A program made the position numbers and the translations under genes. DNA of 64,000 nt, from assembly GCA_012729555.1 (NCBI GenBank), contig JAAYCX010000011.1:105628-169627 (forward strand), given 5' to 3'. The stretch is from Acidobacteriota bacterium. Lineage in GTDB: Bacteria > Acidobacteriota > UBA6911. Below the pieces are notes generated by a model. It worked only from the letters and a program-made list of their open reading frames with translations, searched no databases and was not told the DNA's origin. Below are positions 27,603 through 36,792 of this stretch, piece by piece (position 1 is the first letter of the stretch; the number at the start of each line of letters is the position of its first letter).

Positions 27603-27632
27603 TTGACAAAGCGCCGTCATTGCTGGGATCAT
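27603..27632 (+). promoter_or_regulatory. Promoter upstream of argC
   Basis: A perfect TTGACA (27603-27608), an 18-base spacer and GATCAT (27627-27632). Confidence 0.5.
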
Positions 27633-27639
27633 GGCCCCA

Positions 27640-27659
27640 TATTCGCAATCGGGTGAATA
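27640..27659 (+). promoter_or_regulatory. Inverted repeat in the argC leader, possible operator
   Basis: TATTC at 27640 and GAATA at 27655 face each other over 10 bases just downstream of the promoter. It loosely resembles an ARG box. Low confidence. Confidence 0.3.
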
Positions 27660-27758
27660 CGGGCCTTGTTTTGGACAAGATCGCCTGAGGAACGCCCTGG
27701 TTCACGGACGACATGGGGGCACGGCGCGGCCGCGGCGGCGCGGGTTGAGGAGGATGCG

Positions 27759-28817
27759 ATGGTACGAGTGAAGCTGGTGGGAGCGGGCGGTTACGGGGGG
27801 ATCGGGCTGGTGGAGCTGCTGCTGCGGCATCGAGAGGCCTCCCTGGCGGCGCTGGTCGACGTGCAGGGGGTGGGCGGCAGGCTGAGCGACATGTGGCCCT
27901 ACCTGAGGGGTTTCTGCGACCAGGTCATCGTCGCGCCCGATTCCGCCGAGGCGCGGGAGACCGCGGCCGACGTCGTTTTCTTCGCGACGCCCGACGGGGT
28001 CGGGCAGGCGGCGGCCCCCGCCGAGGTGGCCGCCGGACGCAGGGTCATCGACTACTCCGGCGACTTCCGCTTCGACTCCGAGGCGCTGTATCGTGAATAC
28101 GCCACCCGGATCTCGCGCGACCCGGTGCACAAGGCGCCCGACCTGCTGCGGGAGAGCGTCTACGGGCTGACCGAGCTCCACCGCGACCGGGTCCGGAAGG
28201 CGCGCGTCGTGGGGAACCCCGGGTGCTTCGCCATGAGCTGCATCTGCGGGCTTTGGCCCGCGGTGAAGCACGGGGTGGTGGAAAGGGAGGGGATCTGCTG
28301 CGACTGCAAGACCGGCGTTTCGGGCGCGGGAAAGAAGCCTGCGGCCGGCTTTCATTTCCCAGAGCGGTACGAGAACGCGAACGCCTACCGGCTGACCGGA
28401 CATCAGCACGTGATGGAGGTCGAGCGTGAACTCGGTCTGCTTGCCGGCGCCGAGGTGCGTGTCACCTTCACGCCGCAGGTGGTGCCGATGGTGCGCGGCA
28501 TTCTCTCCACCCTCTACGGCCGGCTCCCGGAAGGGGTGACGCACCGGAAGGTCCTGGAGGCTTACCGGGACACCTTCGCCGGGGAGCCCTTTCTCCAGGT
28601 GCGCGACTTCGGCGAGGCGGTGGGGACGGGCGACGTGCGCGGTTCCAACCGCGTCATCGTCACCGTGGCCACCGACGAGCGCACGGGCGTTTTCCGCGTC
28701 ATCAGCCACATCGACAACCTGGTCAAGGGGCAGGCGGGTTCGGCGCTGCAGAACATGAACGCCATGTTCGGGCTGCCCGAGACGATGGGGCTGGACATGG
28801 CGCCGCAGCATCCCTAG
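27759..28817 (+). CDS. argC: N-acetyl-gamma-glutamyl-phosphate reductase
   Basis: 352 residues. NADPH-dependent reduction of N-acetylglutamyl phosphate in arginine synthesis. Seen: Rossmann motif GAGGYGGIGLVELL (8-21), the catalytic cysteine in VGNPGCFAMS, and the following CKTGVSGAGKKP and VGTGDVRGSNRV segments. Start: ATG at 27759 behind GAGGAGG; the longer frame upstream is leader. No other arg genes are adjacent, so the pathway is dispersed. A leader of over 100 bases separates the promoter from the gene. Confidence 0.9.
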   Translation: MVRVKLVGAGGYGGIGLVELLLRHREASLAALVDVQGVGGRLSDMWPYLRGFCDQVIVAPDSAEARETAADVVFFATPDGVGQAAAPAEVAAGRRVIDYSGDFRFDSEALYREYATRISRDPVHKAPDLLRESVYGLTELHRDRVRKARVVGNPGCFAMSCICGLWPAVKHGVVEREGICCDCKTGVSGAGKKPAAGFHFPERYENANAYRLTGHQHVMEVERELGLLAGAEVRVTFTPQVVPMVRGILSTLYGRLPEGVTHRKVLEAYRDTFAGEPFLQVRDFGEAVGTGDVRGSNRVIVTVATDERTGVFRVISHIDNLVKGQAGSALQNMNAMFGLPETMGLDMAPQHP

Positions 28818-28844
28818 CGGGCCCGCGGGGCCGTCCCCGGCCGG

Positions 28845-29201
28845 TCAGAGGCCGTGGCGCTCGAGCTCCTGTTCGGAAAAGCCGAAATAGTGGCCGATTT
28901 CGTGGATCACGGTCTTCACGATTTCGGCCTCCATTTCCCCGCGGTCGGGGAAGGCCTCCTCGAAGCTCTCCCGGTACAGCTCGATGCGAGTGGGCTCCAT
29001 TTCGAGGTCGAAGGCGGAGCGTTCCGTGTAGGGCACCCCGACGAAGAGCCCGAACAGCAACCGGTCCTTTTCCCGCAGCGGCCCGGGGACCCGGTTGCGC
29101 GCCAGCACCGGGATGCCCTCCCGCTCCAGGATGTCCCTGAAGCGCCGGGGCACCCCCCGCAGGGCTTTCGCGACGATCTCCTCGAATTCGCTCAGTCTCA
29201 T
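28845..29201 (-). CDS. Zincin-like metallopeptidase family protein (minimal MMP-like)
   Basis: 118 residues with the zinc motif HEIGHYFGFSE near the C-terminus (HExxH followed by a third ligand region). Small proteins of this family (PF06262 type) are widespread in Actinobacteria and other phyla, and few have been studied. Cytosolic, no signal peptide. Converges on argC and diverges from the histidine kinase gene. Confidence 0.8.
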   Translation of the reverse strand: MRLSEFEEIVAKALRGVPRRFRDILEREGIPVLARNRVPGPLREKDRLLFGLFVGVPYTERSAFDLEMEPTRIELYRESFEEAFPDRGEMEAEIVKTVIHEIGHYFGFSEQELERHGL

Positions 29202-29340
29202 GGTGGCCGCCCGTTACGGGCCATTCTACCACACTCCCGCCGCATCCCCGCGGCCCGCGGGCCGGGATGGATGCAATTCTTGCCTATAGTTACGGCCCCG
29301 GGGCGACGATAAGCCGTTGTATCCATAGGAATGCCGGAAA

Positions 29341-32208
29341 ATGCAAAACGCTTTCAAACTGGAAACCGCGCTTCTCGACTCCGATTTCAACCTGGCCCCC
29401 AGGTTCGGCTACCACATGCGCCTGATCGTGCCCGCGGCCCTCTACCTCGGCCTCTATGCGGCCCTGCTCTGGGGGGTGCGGGCCCTGGGAGTGTCCGCGT
29501 TTACGGGGGAATTCGGCCTCCACGCCGGCTTGAACGTCGGACTCCTTCTCTCCTGCGGCCTGGGATACGCCCCGGTGGTGGCCGCCGCCGCCTTCGTCCA
29601 CTCCTTCTGGTTCCACGACCCCGCCTATTCCGGCGCCTGGGCGCTCGGTATCGGCGCGGCGGTCGTCCTGGTGGAAATCGGGGCGGCCGCCCTCCTGCTC
29701 CGGTTCCTGTCCGGGCACCGCGCGACGCTGCGCCGGGGGAGGGACCTCGCCTTTTTCCTGGGGGTCTCCGCGGGCGGGGCGGTCCTGTGCGCCGCGGCCG
29801 CCATCCTGCCGGGGGCCCTGGAAGCACCGGGGGATTGGAGCCGCCTGCTGGGGGAGTTCGCGCCGCCGCTGGTGGGGTACGCCTGCGGCCTGCTCCTGCT
29901 GACCCCGCTGCTCGTGATCCATCTCGGTCCCCGGCTGCAGGCAGCGCTGTTCGGGGTCAGGGATGAACGGGCCGGTTTCCTCCGGCCGCTGCGCATGGAC
30001 CGGCGCAGCACCTTCTTCGCCCTCGCTTTCCTCTGCCTTGCGGGCGCCGCCCTCTGGTTCGTCTTCACCCGCCCGGCGCCGGACAGGCTCTATGCCTTCA
30101 TCCTGCTTTCGGCCCCGCTGGTGTGGGTCGCGGTCCGACGGGGGCTGGAGGGGACGAGCATCGCGGCGCCCCTGATCGGCGGCGCCTTCGCTCTTTTGCT
30201 GGCGACAGTGGACGCCGCGCCGGCCGCCGGCTGGGGTTGGCTCGCGATCGTGTGCGCGGCTTCCGTCAACGCCCACGCGATCGCGGTGGGGATCACCCGC
30301 ACGCGTTCGATCGAGGGGGAGATGGAACGCCGGAACGCCATCCTGGACGCGGTCAGTCACGCGGCGCGCCAGTTCCTGGGGAACACGGGATGGGAGACCG
30401 GTGCCCGTGACGTGATCCGGAGACTCGGGGAAGCGACCGCGGTGACGCGTGTCTACCTGATGGACAGCCGGACCCCGGAACTGGGGGGGCAGGTGGGGGA
30501 CGCCTGCCGCTACGAGTGGGAAAGTTCGGCGCTCGCGAAGGAGGAGGGGGACCGCAAGGTCCTGGACCTGATCCGGAGCCAGATGATCGACGAGATGTCC
30601 GACCGGTTTTACGGCGGGCACCCGGTCGTGTTCCACGCGCGGGATGTCGACAGGAAGAAACGGGAGATCCTCGAGGCGATGGGGATCCGTTCGGGCGTCA
30701 TCGTCCCGATGTTCGTCGACGGGCAGCTGTGGGGCTGCATCGGGCTGGAGCAGTGTTTCGTCGACCGGGAGTGGCCCCTTTCGGAAATCGACGGGCTGAA
30801 GATGGCGGGGCAGATTCTGGGCACCATCATCGCGAGCGTCCGGGTGGAGCAGCAGTTCCGGCAGCTGACCGGCAACATCCAGGCGGTGTTCTGGATATCG
30901 GCCCCGGACGGCCGGGCCAAGCAATACGTGAGCCCCGGTTACGAGGAGGTGTGGGGGCGGACGTGCGCGAGCCTGCAGCGCAACCCCTCCTCCTGGATCC
31001 AGGCGATCCATCCCGAGGACCGGGGCAGGATATCGGAGGCCCTCATCCGGCAGGGGTGGAACGAGTATGACGAGGAATACCGCGTGGAGCGTCCCGACGG
31101 GTCGATCCGCTGGATCCACGACCGCGCGTTCCCGGTCCGGGACCAGGCGGGGAAGGTGGAGCGCGTCGTCGGCATCGCCGAGGACGTCACCCGGCAGAAG
31201 AAGACCGAGGAGAGCCTCCGCGCCGCCACCGTGCTCCTTTCCAGCCTGATCGACCACCTCCATTCGGGCGTCGTGGTCGAGGACGAGGAGCGCCGGATCA
31301 CCCACGTCAACCAGTCCTTCACCGACATGTTCAGGGTCCCCGTCCAGCGCGGGTCGCTGCTCGGGATCGACAGCCGCCTCCTTTTCGCCCAGACGGCGGA
31401 GTTCGCCGAGAGGATCGAATCCGTCATCAGGGACGCGGAACCGGTGCTCGGGGAGGAGATCGCGTGGCAGGAGCGCGCCTTCCTGCGCAATTACGTACCC
31501 CTTTCGATCGACGCCGGCAACCGCTACCACCTGTGGCAATACCAGGATGTCACGGCCAGCCGCCGGGCGGAGGAGCAGATCAAGGCGTCGCTCCAGGAGA
31601 AGGAGGTCCTGCTCAAGGAGATCCACCACCGCGTCAAGAACAACCTCCAGATCATTTCGAGCCTCCTGAATCTGCAGAGCGCCGAGATCGAGGACCCCCA
31701 GGCGAACCAGAAGTTCAAGGAGAGCCAGGACCGGGTGAAGGCCATGGCCCTGATTCACGAACGGCTGTACCAGTCCAGCGACCTGGCCAGGATCGATTTC
31801 TCCGGCTACGTGCGCAGCCTCACGGGGCACCTGGTCCGGTCCTACCGGGTCAACGCCTCGGCCATCCGCCTGAACCTCGAGGTCGAATCGGTGCCGATGA
31901 GTCTCGATGTCGCCATCCCCTGCGGCCTGGTCATCAACGAACTGGTGTCGAACGCGTTCAAGTATGCCTTCCCGGAGGGGAAAAACGGGTGCATCGACGT
32001 CCGTTTCTACGCCGGCAGCGACGGGGGGCTGCATCTCTCGGTCCGGGACGACGGCGTCGGATGCGCCCCGGACTGGAACCCCGACCGGTGCGATTCCCTC
32101 GGGCTGAAGCTGGTCCGGAGCCTGACCGAGCAGCTGGGGGGGACGATCGAATTCCGGAGCCGCAGCGGGTTCGCCTGCGCGATCGTGATCCCCCATGCCA
32201 GGACGTAA
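29341..32208 (+). CDS. MASE1-GAF-PAS-PAS sensor histidine kinase (HisKA_2)
   Basis: 955 residues. An N-terminal MASE1-like membrane sensor occupies about 20-310 with eight or so helices. A GAF-like domain (about 330-500) follows, then a PAS domain (about 505-625, ending [11 protein letters not shown]) and a second PAS (about 630-745). HisKA_2 carries the phosphoacceptor in [13 protein letters not shown] (His762/763), and HATPase_c (about 850-950) has N box [13 protein letters not shown] and G1 box DDGVG. It senses an unknown signal at the membrane and very probably phosphorylates the response regulator encoded 54 bases downstream. Confidence 0.87.
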   Translation: MQNAFKLETALLDSDFNLAPRFGYHMRLIVPAALYLGLYAALLWGVRALGVSAFTGEFGLHAGLNVGLLLSCGLGYAPVVAAAAFVHSFWFHDPAYSGAWALGIGAAVVLVEIGAAALLLRFLSGHRATLRRGRDLAFFLGVSAGGAVLCAAAAILPGALEAPGDWSRLLGEFAPPLVGYACGLLLLTPLLVIHLGPRLQAALFGVRDERAGFLRPLRMDRRSTFFALAFLCLAGAALWFVFTRPAPDRLYAFILLSAPLVWVAVRRGLEGTSIAAPLIGGAFALLLATVDAAPAAGWGWLAIVCAASVNAHAIAVGITRTRSIEGEMERRNAILDAVSHAARQFLGNTGWETGARDVIRRLGEATAVTRVYLMDSRTPELGGQVGDACRYEWESSALAKEEGDRKVLDLIRSQMIDEMSDRFYGGHPVVFHARDVDRKKREILEAMGIRSGVIVPMFVDGQLWGCIGLEQCFVDREWPLSEIDGLKMAGQILGTIIASVRVEQQFRQLTGNIQAVFWISAPDGRAKQYVSPGYEEVWGRTCASLQRNPSSWIQAIHPEDRGRISEALIRQGWNEYDEEYRVERPDGSIRWIHDRAFPVRDQAGKVERVVGIAEDVTRQKKTEESLRAATVLLSSLIDHLHSGVVVEDEERRITHVNQSFTDMFRVPVQRGSLLGIDSRLLFAQTAEFAERIESVIRDAEPVLGEEIAWQERAFLRNYVPLSIDAGNRYHLWQYQDVTASRRAEEQIKASLQEKEVLLKEIHHRVKNNLQIISSLLNLQSAEIEDPQANQKFKESQDRVKAMALIHERLYQSSDLARIDFSGYVRSLTGHLVRSYRVNASAIRLNLEVESVPMSLDVAIPCGLVINELVSNAFKYAFPEGKNGCIDVRFYAGSDGGLHLSVRDDGVGCAPDWNPDRCDSLGLKLVRSLTEQLGGTIEFRSRSGFACAIVIPHART

Positions 32209-32262
32209 CGGTTCGGGCGCCGGGCGGGAGCGCCGCGGCCCCTCATATCAAGGATTGGAACG

Positions 32263-34377
32263 ATGACGAATACAGCGCCTGTGAAGCCGAGACGGATCCT
32301 GGTCGTCGAGGACGAAACGATCGTGTCCATGGACATCCAGAACAGCCTCCGGCTGCTCGGATACGAGGTGGCCGGGGCCGCGACCTCGGGCCCGGAAGCG
32401 ATCGGCAAGGCGGACCAGACCATGCCCGACCTGGTGCTGATGGACATCATCCTGAAGGGGGAGATGGACGGCGTCGAGGCGGCCCGGGCCATTCACGCCC
32501 GGCTGGGCATCCCCGTGATCTTTCTGACCGCGTGCGCGGACGAAAAGACCCTGGAGCGGGCCAAGGTGACGGAACCCTTCGGCTACATGATCAAGCCGTT
32601 CGAGGAGCGGGAGCTGCACAGCCATATCGAGATCGCCCTCTACCGCCATCGCATGGAGAGGAAGCTGCGGGAGAGCGAGGAGCGCTATTCGCTCGCCACC
32701 CAGGGGGCCAACGACGGGCTCTGGGACTGGGATCTGCGGTCGAAGGAGATCTATTTCTCCCCGCGCTGGAAATCGATGCTGGGCTACCGGGACCCCGAGA
32801 TCGGGAGCTCCCCCCTGGACTGGTTCGGCAGGATCCACCCGGCCGACAGGGAGCAGGTGGAAAAGAACGTCGCCCGGCACCTGAAGGGGGAAACCGGTCA
32901 TTTCGAGAGCGAGTACCGCATCCTGGACGCGAAGGGGGCCTACCGCTGGGTCCTCTGCCGGGGGCTGGCGAGCCGCGACGGGGAAGGCCGGGCCCACCGG
33001 ATCGCCGGGTCGCAGACCGACATCACCGACCGCAAGGTCTACAATCCCCTCACCGGGCTCCCCAACCGCCTCCTGTTCCTGGACCGGGTGGAGCATGCGT
33101 TGCGGCGGACGCGTGACAACGCCCGTTCCTTCGGCATCGCCGTGGTGGAGATCGGCGAAGTCAAGACGGTCGCCGGCAGCCTCGGGCACGTGGTCGCCGA
33201 CGGACTGATCGTGCAGGCGGCGCGCCGGATCCAGGAGTGTGTTTCGGCGGAGGACACCGTCGCCCATTTCGGCAACGACGACTTCGTGCTCCTGATCGAG
33301 GAGGCCTCCGACGGCAAGCAGGCGGCCAGGGCCGCCTCCCGGCTGCACAAGGAGCTCTCCCGGGCTTTCCTGGTCGACGGTCAGTCGATCTACGCCACCA
33401 CCCATATCGGCATCACCGTCAGCACCCGGGACCACGTCCATCCGGACGAAATGATCCGGGACGCCTACGTCGCCATGCAGCGGGCGAAAGGGGGGGGGAA
33501 GGGGAGGTTCGAGATCTTCGACGCGAACATGAGGTCTTCGGCCGTCGCCCGCCTGAGAATGGAATCCGACCTGCGCCGGGCCCTGGACAGCGGACAGTTC
33601 CGGGTCCACTACCAGCCGATCACCGAACTGAAGACGGGGCGGCTGGTCGGTTTCGAGGCGCTGGTCCGCTGGCAGCGGAGCGAGGAGATGATGTTCCCCA
33701 AGGATTTCCTCGCCATCGCCGAGTCCACCGACATCCTGCTGCCGCTGGAGAGCTGGGTGCTGCGGGAATCGTGCCGGCAGATGGCCCGCTGGAGGCTCGC
33801 GGGCGGGGAGGAGCTGACCATCAACGTCAACCTCTGTCCCGGGCATTACACCGATCCCAACCTCATCCGCGAACTGGACGACGTGCTGCGCGCGACGGGA
33901 CTGGACCCGCGCCGACTGAGCCTGGAGATCACCGAAAGCGCCCTCATGGAAAACTCCGAGGCGGTCTTCCGGACCCTCTCGGACATCAAGGCGATGAACA
34001 TCCGGCTCCACATGGACGACTTCGGGACGGGGTACTCCTCGCTCAGCTACCTGAACCGCTTTCCGATCGACAGCCTCAAGATCGACCGTTCCTTCGTCGG
34101 GAACCTGGGGCTGTGCGAGGAGACCTGGAAGATCGTGCAGGCGATCGTGAACCTGGGGCGGAACCTGGACATGGAACTGATCGCCGAGGGGATCGAGAAC
34201 GTCATGCAGCTGCGGATGCTCCAGTCGCTGCACTGCCATTTCGGCCAGGGGTACTACTTCTCCAAGGCGATGGCGCCCCGGGATGTGGACGCCCTGCTGG
34301 CCGGCCCCCTCCCCTGGAGGGTGCTGTTCGAGCCGGGCGCCGTCCGGACCTTCCCGCGCGTGGCCGAGGCCGGCTGA
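32263..34377 (+). CDS. Response regulator with PAS, degenerate GGDEF and EAL domains
   Basis: 704 residues. The receiver domain (about 10-125) has acidic residues VVEDE and phospho-Asp61 in LVLMDI. A PAS domain (about 140-255) follows. The GGDEF domain (about 262-425) has lost its signature, reading GNDDF (337-341), so it should not make c-di-GMP. The EAL domain (about 440-690) keeps FEALVRW (464-470), ITESALME, the loop DDFGTGYSSL and the AEGIE motif, so c-di-GMP hydrolysis is expected. The pairing with the upstream kinase suggests phosphorylation-controlled c-di-GMP breakdown. Ribosome-binding site AAGGA before the ATG. Confidence 0.88.
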   Translation: MTNTAPVKPRRILVVEDETIVSMDIQNSLRLLGYEVAGAATSGPEAIGKADQTMPDLVLMDIILKGEMDGVEAARAIHARLGIPVIFLTACADEKTLERAKVTEPFGYMIKPFEERELHSHIEIALYRHRMERKLRESEERYSLATQGANDGLWDWDLRSKEIYFSPRWKSMLGYRDPEIGSSPLDWFGRIHPADREQVEKNVARHLKGETGHFESEYRILDAKGAYRWVLCRGLASRDGEGRAHRIAGSQTDITDRKVYNPLTGLPNRLLFLDRVEHALRRTRDNARSFGIAVVEIGEVKTVAGSLGHVVADGLIVQAARRIQECVSAEDTVAHFGNDDFVLLIEEASDGKQAARAASRLHKELSRAFLVDGQSIYATTHIGITVSTRDHVHPDEMIRDAYVAMQRAKGGGKGRFEIFDANMRSSAVARLRMESDLRRALDSGQFRVHYQPITELKTGRLVGFEALVRWQRSEEMMFPKDFLAIAESTDILLPLESWVLRESCRQMARWRLAGGEELTINVNLCPGHYTDPNLIRELDDVLRATGLDPRRLSLEITESALMENSEAVFRTLSDIKAMNIRLHMDDFGTGYSSLSYLNRFPIDSLKIDRSFVGNLGLCEETWKIVQAIVNLGRNLDMELIAEGIENVMQLRMLQSLHCHFGQGYYFSKAMAPRDVDALLAGPLPWRVLFEPGAVRTFPRVAEAG

Positions 34378-34431
34378 GCCCCCCGCCCGTTTTCCCCGCC
34401 GTGTCCCCCCCCCTCGTCCGCACCTCCCCGT

Positions 34432-34460
34432 TTGCCTGAAGCCTCCCGAAGCGCTATAGT
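34432..34460 (+). promoter_or_regulatory. Sigma-70 promoter of nifUS
   Basis: TTGCCT (34432-34437), a 17-base spacer and TATAGT (34455-34460). About 85 bases of GC-rich leader follow before nifU, including two copies of GGGGCGCCG. Confidence 0.7.
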
Positions 34461-34545
34461 ATACAGTCACCCGGCCGGAGGGGGCGGGGCGCCGCGCGGG
34501 GCGCCGCCCGGACCGGGGCCACCGGAAATCACACGGAGTCGGACG

Positions 34546-35505
34546 ATGGGTTGGGAATACAGCGAAAAGACCAAGCAGCTTTTCATGGACGCGGTGCACG
34601 GCAGGCCGGGCACCCACCTGGGCGAGATCGAAAACCCCGACGGTCTGGGGGAGCACGGATCGATCGCCTGCGGGGACGCGATGCGGTTCACCTTCCGCGT
34701 CCGGCGCCATCCCAGCGACCCGACCCAGGACGTCATCACCGAGGCGAAATACCTGACCTTCGGCTGCACCTCCGCCATCGCCGCTTCCGAGGCGCTCTGC
34801 GACATCATCGAGAAGGGGGAGTACACCCCGATCGCCGCGCTCAAGATCCAGAACAGCGACATCGTGACCTACCTCGAGGGGCTCCCGGAACAGAAGATCC
34901 ACTGCTCCGTCATGGGGGCCGAGGCGCTGGAGGCGGCGGTCTTCAACTGGGCCCAGCGGCGCGGGGTGGACCTGAAGGCACTGGGCATCGATCTCCATGA
35001 CCAGGAGACGGAAGAGGGACGGGTGGTGTGCAAGTGCTTCTCCCTCACCGAGCCCTACATCCTGCGCAAGATCAAGGAACTCAACCTGCGCACCATCCCG
35101 CAGATAACGAGCGCCATCAAGGCCGGCGGCGCCTGCGGCAGCTGTCACCACGTCCCCGGCGGACTGCAGGACCTGCTCGACCGGGTCTGGCAGGGGAAGA
35201 GCCCGGCCTCGGGCGGGGCTGGGTCGCCGCTGCCCCTGGTCTCCATCGAGGCGCCGCCGCCGGCCGATTTTTCCCCCTACCAGTTCTCCAAGAAGGTGGA
35301 AAAGGTGGTGGAGGAGTACATCCGGCCCTCCCTGAAAATGGACAGGGGCGATGTCGAGATCGTGGACATCAAGGGTACCATGGTCTACTGCCGGCTCCAG
35401 GGCGCCTGCGCCAACTGCGCGGGGGCGGCCCAGACGCTGAAGATGATGGTGGAGCGGATTCTGAAGGAACAGGTGGACGAGCGGATCCGGGTGATCGAGG
35501 TCTGA
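34546..35505 (+). CDS. nifU: Fe-S cluster scaffold NifU (three-domain)
   Basis: 319 residues with the full NifU layout. The N-terminal IscU-type scaffold has cysteines in FGCTSAIA, SEALCDII and KIHCSVMG. The central Bfd-like [2Fe-2S] domain has VCKCF and ACGSCH, and the C-terminal Nfu domain has CANCAGAAQT. It receives sulfur from NifS and builds Fe-S clusters for transfer to apoproteins. Start: ATG at 34546; an upstream in-frame start lies at the promoter and is excluded. No nitrogenase genes are present, so as in many anaerobes it is probably the general Fe-S assembly system serving the many Fe-S proteins nearby. Confidence 0.92.
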   Translation: MGWEYSEKTKQLFMDAVHGRPGTHLGEIENPDGLGEHGSIACGDAMRFTFRVRRHPSDPTQDVITEAKYLTFGCTSAIAASEALCDIIEKGEYTPIAALKIQNSDIVTYLEGLPEQKIHCSVMGAEALEAAVFNWAQRRGVDLKALGIDLHDQETEEGRVVCKCFSLTEPYILRKIKELNLRTIPQITSAIKAGGACGSCHHVPGGLQDLLDRVWQGKSPASGGAGSPLPLVSIEAPPPADFSPYQFSKKVEKVVEEYIRPSLKMDRGDVEIVDIKGTMVYCRLQGACANCAGAAQTLKMMVERILKEQVDERIRVIEV

Positions 35506-35511
35506 CGGGAC

Positions 35512-36732
35512 ATGGACATCATCTATCTCGACAACAACGCCACGACGCGGATCGCCCCCGAAGTGTACGAGGCCATGATCCCGTTTTTCACCGACGACTA
35601 TTTCAACCCCAGTTCCATGTACGAGCCCGCCCGGAAGACGGGTCAGGCGCTGGAGGCCGCGCGGCGGACGATCGCGGAATGCCTGGGCGGGACGGCTCCC
35701 GGAGAAATCCTCTTCACCGGGTGCGCGACCGAGAGCAACAACACCGCGATCCAGGGGGCCGCGCGCGCGAACCCGAACCGCAAACAGATCGTCACCACCA
35801 CGGTCGAGCACCCGGCCGTGCTGGAGGTCTGCCGGGAGATGGAACGGGGCGGGCACCCGGTCACCTATGTGGGTGTGGACCGGGACGGGAACCTCGACAT
35901 GCCGGGGTTCATCCGCGCGCTTTCGCCCGAAACCCTGCTGGTGTCGATCATGCACGCCAACAACGAGACCGGCGTGGTGTTTCCCATCGAGCGGCTCTCG
36001 CGCATCGTCAAGGAGACCGACCCGGGCATCCTCTTCCATACCGACGCGACCCAGACGGTGGGGAAGCTGCCCATCGACATGGTGCGGGGGCTCCCCTACG
36101 TCGATCTCCTGTCCTTTTCCGGGCACAAGCTGCACGCGCCCAAGGGGATCGGGGCCCTCTACCTCCGCCGCGGCACCCGTGTCCGCCCGTTTCTGCTCGG
36201 GGGGCACCAGGAATCGGGCCGGCGGGGGGGGACCGAGAACGTCCCCTACATCGTCGGCCTCGGCCGGGCCCTCGGCCTCGCGACCGAAACCGCGCGGGAA
36301 GACGAGGCCAGGATCGGGCGCTTGCGCGACCGGCTGGAGCGGGGGCTGGTGGAAAGGATCCCGTCGGTCGAGGTCAACGGGGGCGGGGCGCCGCGGTTGC
36401 CGAATACGCTCAACATCTCCTTCCACTACATCGAGGGGGAGGGGATGCTGTTTCAGCTCAGCGAATACGGGATCTGCGCCTCGAGCGGATCGGCCTGCAC
36501 CTCCGGGTCGCTCGAGCCCTCGCACGTGCTCCGGGCGATGAAGGTGCCGTTCACGGCCGTCCACGGTTCCGTCCGCTTCAGCCTGAGCCGCTACACCACC
36601 GAAGCCGAGATCGACCGGGTGATCGAGGTGTTTCCCGGCATCGTCGCCAACCTGCGCACCCTCTCGCCGTACTGGGACAACGCCCGTAACGCCCCGCGCC
36701 CCGACGCGGTCGGGATGATCGGATCGCACTAA
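35512..36732 (+). CDS. nifS: Cysteine desulfurase NifS
   Basis: 406-residue PLP enzyme that removes sulfur from cysteine and passes it to NifU. Seen: N-terminal YLDNNATT, the cofactor lysine in SFSGHKLHAPKG, and the active-site loop SSGSACTSGS (Cys near 328), a class I desulfurase. It follows nifU by 6 bases in one operon. Some NifS-like enzymes also release selenium from selenocysteine, which may matter in a genome with selenoproteins, but that is not shown here. The stop codon overlaps the A-run of the opposing terminator. Confidence 0.93.
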   Translation: MDIIYLDNNATTRIAPEVYEAMIPFFTDDYFNPSSMYEPARKTGQALEAARRTIAECLGGTAPGEILFTGCATESNNTAIQGAARANPNRKQIVTTTVEHPAVLEVCREMERGGHPVTYVGVDRDGNLDMPGFIRALSPETLLVSIMHANNETGVVFPIERLSRIVKETDPGILFHTDATQTVGKLPIDMVRGLPYVDLLSFSGHKLHAPKGIGALYLRRGTRVRPFLLGGHQESGRRGGTENVPYIVGLGRALGLATETAREDEARIGRLRDRLERGLVERIPSVEVNGGGAPRLPNTLNISFHYIEGEGMLFQLSEYGICASSGSACTSGSLEPSHVLRAMKVPFTAVHGSVRFSLSRYTTEAEIDRVIEVFPGIVANLRTLSPYWDNARNAPRPDAVGMIGSH

Positions 36733-36768
36733 AAAAAAGGCCGCGGATCGCCTGCGCGACCCGCGGCC
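36731..36768 (-). terminator. Rho-independent terminator of the AOR operon
   Basis: GGCCGCGG (36739-36746) pairs with CCGCGGCC (36761-36768), with a further inner TCGC/GCGA helix. On the minus strand the hairpin is followed by eight T residues (36738-36731). It lies 24 bases after the AOR stop codon. Confidence 0.9.
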
Positions 36769-36792
36769 CGAAGCCTCAGGATTCAGAGGCGG

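Noticed and set aside
29290..32196. A 968-codon minus-strand open frame opposite the histidine kinase
   Set aside because: Same antisense GC effect; the plus-strand kinase has complete domain motifs.
32248..36729. A 1493-codon open frame on the minus strand across the response regulator, nifU and nifS
   Set aside because: It is antisense to well-supported genes, lacks family motifs and is rich in R, P, G and A, a by-product of high-GC codon use.
34546..36732. Nitrogen fixation locus
   Set aside because: Only nifU and nifS are present; no nifHDK or nifB. These two serve general Fe-S assembly in many anaerobes.
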